Source: Pseudoruegeria sp. HB172150
Lineage (GTDB): Bacteria; Pseudomonadota; Alphaproteobacteria; Rhodobacterales; Rhodobacteraceae
Assembly (NCBI RefSeq): GCF_013184805.1
Contig: NZ_JAATNG010000006.1
Coordinates: 226,499 to 290,498, forward strand
Direction: 5' to 3'
Length of the DNA: 64,000 nucleotides
Below the pieces are notes generated by a model, which was not told the DNA's origin, ran no database searches, and saw only the letters and a program-made list of their open reading frames with translations. Of the stretch, positions 63,012 to 64,000 are shown piece by piece (position 1 is the first letter of the stretch; each line of letters opens with the position of its first letter). The position numbers were made by a program, and so were the translations under genes.

Positions 63012-63452
63012 TTAGTCTGAACTGATGTGGGCGAATCGTGCGGAGTTCGTATTGGCCGGAGCCTCCGCTTTTCGGCTTAGCTCATGGAACGTTGGCTCGG
63101 ACAGATCACGCCGCGGCGTAGCCCAAACCAACTCGACCGGGTCCGCAACAAATCGAAACCCATGACCGTAGTATGTACGTATTATTTCCTGCTTTCTCCC
63201 GCAGTCCCCAAGTACATTGCGGGCTGACTTTATCCGGCTATTTATTGTTATGTCGGAAACCGTCTTTCCTGCCCAGAGCTTGGCCAAGATTTCGGAGCGA
63301 TCAACTACCTGATCTCTTTTGGAGGCAAGATACACAATCAGGTCGAAAACTTGAGGCTCCGACTTTTGTCTTCTGCCGGCGCGGGTTATTTCGCGGCAAG
63401 GGACATCTATTAAGATGTCCCTAAAAGCAATTGTTTTCAGCTGGGGGGCCAT
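63012..63452 (-). CDS. Stand-alone OmpR/PhoB-type winged-helix protein
   Basis: 146 residues. The Trans_reg_C domain occupies residues 8-103: FRDILIDVPCREITRAGRRQ, SEPQVFDLIVYLASKRDQVV, RSEILAKLWAGKTVSDITIN, SRIKSARNVLGDCGRKQEII and YYGHGFRFVADP. There is no receiver domain or membrane segment, so it is not a normal two-component regulator; relatives are fused to TPR or membrane parts. The gene faces an AT-rich region leading to the Calx-beta gene, and lies 198 bp upstream of the tyrosine kinase gene on the same strand. Confidence 0.88.
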   Translation of the reverse strand: MAPQLKTIAFRDILIDVPCREITRAGRRQKSEPQVFDLIVYLASKRDQVVDRSEILAKLWAGKTVSDITINSRIKSARNVLGDCGRKQEIIRTYYGHGFRFVADPVELVWATPRRDLSEPTFHELSRKAEAPANTNSARFAHISSD

Positions 63453-63803
63453 TTTCCTTCCTTCCTTTTTTCGCGCTAGCTCCGTGGGTCAAGGCAATCG
63501 CTTACCCGTCGGTGCATGCACTCATTTATGTGGTGACATTACGTCAAGGAAGCGCAGTGAGAATTCAAGATAAAATTTTCGATTATCCTCAAAATAGGTA
63601 GTTTTGCCCATCGCTAAATCTGTTCTATTTTTGGATGGTTGTTTGATTTAGAAGGATAAATTTTTTAAAACGGTATAAAATAGTTATAAAAACTGGTGAA
63701 AATAATGAGATAAAGAGGTATTTTCATGTATACTGTATCTTTTTGTTGTTATTGAAATTCACGTCTGCCATTGGCTTCGTGAAGTCAAAATGGTGGATTG
63801 AAA
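63453..63803. promoter_or_regulatory. Very AT-rich leader between two divergent genes
   Basis: About 350 bp, clearly lower in GC than the rest from 63,560 on (GGTATAAAATAGTTATAAAA and many T/A tracts). It must carry the promoters of the wHTH gene (leftward) and the Calx-beta gene (rightward). Such DNA is what MucR/H-NS-like proteins bind. No clear sigma-70 boxes stand out. Confidence 0.5.
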
Positions 63804-64000
63804 ATGGCCGCAAACCTTACCGTGTCCGACGTCTCTCTGACCGAGGGGCAATCGGGTATTACCGTGTTCACCTTCACGGTCTTCCGGACCTCGACGGCTG
63901 CGGCGGACTACAGCTATGCCGTCACCGGCAGCGGGGACAATCCGGTCGATATAGACGATTTCTTCTACGGGGAGTGGCCTTCCGGCACAGTCACCTTCGC
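63804..64000 (+). CDS. Calx-beta repeat protein, 3' end beyond the window
   Basis: The frame starts MAANLTVSDVSLTEGQSGIT and stays open to the window edge (65 codons). VSLTEGQSGITVFTFTVFRT and the DIDDF segment are the first strands and calcium-binding acidic site of a Calx-beta domain. There is no signal peptide, as in large type I-secreted adhesins or RTX-like proteins whose export signal is C-terminal. Its position beside polysaccharide genes fits a surface or biofilm protein. Weak ribosome-binding site (GGATTG). Confidence 0.82.
   Translation, partial: MAANLTVSDVSLTEGQSGITVFTFTVFRTSTAAADYSYAVTGSGDNPVDIDDFFYGEWPSGTVTF

Noticed and set aside
37124..64000. CRISPR arrays near the defence genes
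   Set aside because: I looked for regularly spaced direct repeats and found none; the only repeats are inverted or the short tandem CGGAGCGGC.

Overview
The window looks like chromosomal DNA from a high-GC alphaproteobacterium, most likely a Rhodobacteraceae (Roseobacter-type) species. The signs are the gene order glyQ / DUF6446 / glyS / ppdK, the folB-folP-glmM run, an SPOR/peptidoglycan-binding/trypsin-fold protein, DUF2244 near an aa3 oxidase subunit I, MucR/Ros regulators and DUF3768 genes. Taxonomy is inferred from gene content and order; no search was run.

Bases 1-37,000 are core chromosome. In order they hold: the end of a homoprotocatechuate (4-hydroxyphenylacetate) degradation operon with two unrelated ring-cleavage dioxygenases side by side, then hpaG and hpaH; a potassium block (KefF-like reductase, KefB/C-like antiporter, TrkH); a protease-fold protein that appears to have lost its catalytic residues; the glycyl-tRNA synthetase genes with a VOC protein, a glycosyltransferase and DUF6446 between them, followed by a PPDK-like enzyme; a SleB-type hydrolase; folB-folP-glmM; ilvC divergent from two Lrp/AsnC regulators; a DUF481 barrel protein, a GAF-PAS histidine kinase, a YbaY-META protein, an aminotransferase; and DUF2244, ctaD, a 26-residue membrane peptide with its own terminator, lipB and a peptidoglycan-binding protein. 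A tRNA-Leu(GAG) closes this part.

Bases 37,124 to about 55,500 are an accessory island starting exactly at the tRNA 3' end. It has an AlpA-like regulator but no visible integrase. Its centre is a run of five minus-strand genes (47,755 down to 38,518): SIR2-[RecG/Schlafen-C-terminal-like]-APAZ, short prokaryotic Argonaute, Mrr-nSTAND3, a large ATPase interrupted by one in-frame TAG just before its Walker A motif, and an HNH nuclease. This reads as a SPARSA-type Argonaute system joined to a STAND nuclease and a Septu-like ATPase/HNH pair. The rest of the island is conjugative or plasmid-like: replication-relaxation protein, TraD/VirD4-like ATPase, XRE + RuvC-fold pair, DUF3768, a MucR protein and a 24-bp perfect inverted repeat.

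Bases 55,500-64,000 are a surface-polysaccharide region: an ExoY/WcaJ-type sugar transferase, an intact IS3-family element with an A6G frameshift signal, a second MucR-like protein lacking two zinc ligands, a decayed IS3 element, a Wzc/ExoP-type tyrosine autokinase, a stand-alone OmpR-type DNA-binding protein, and the start of a Calx-beta protein after a very AT-rich leader.
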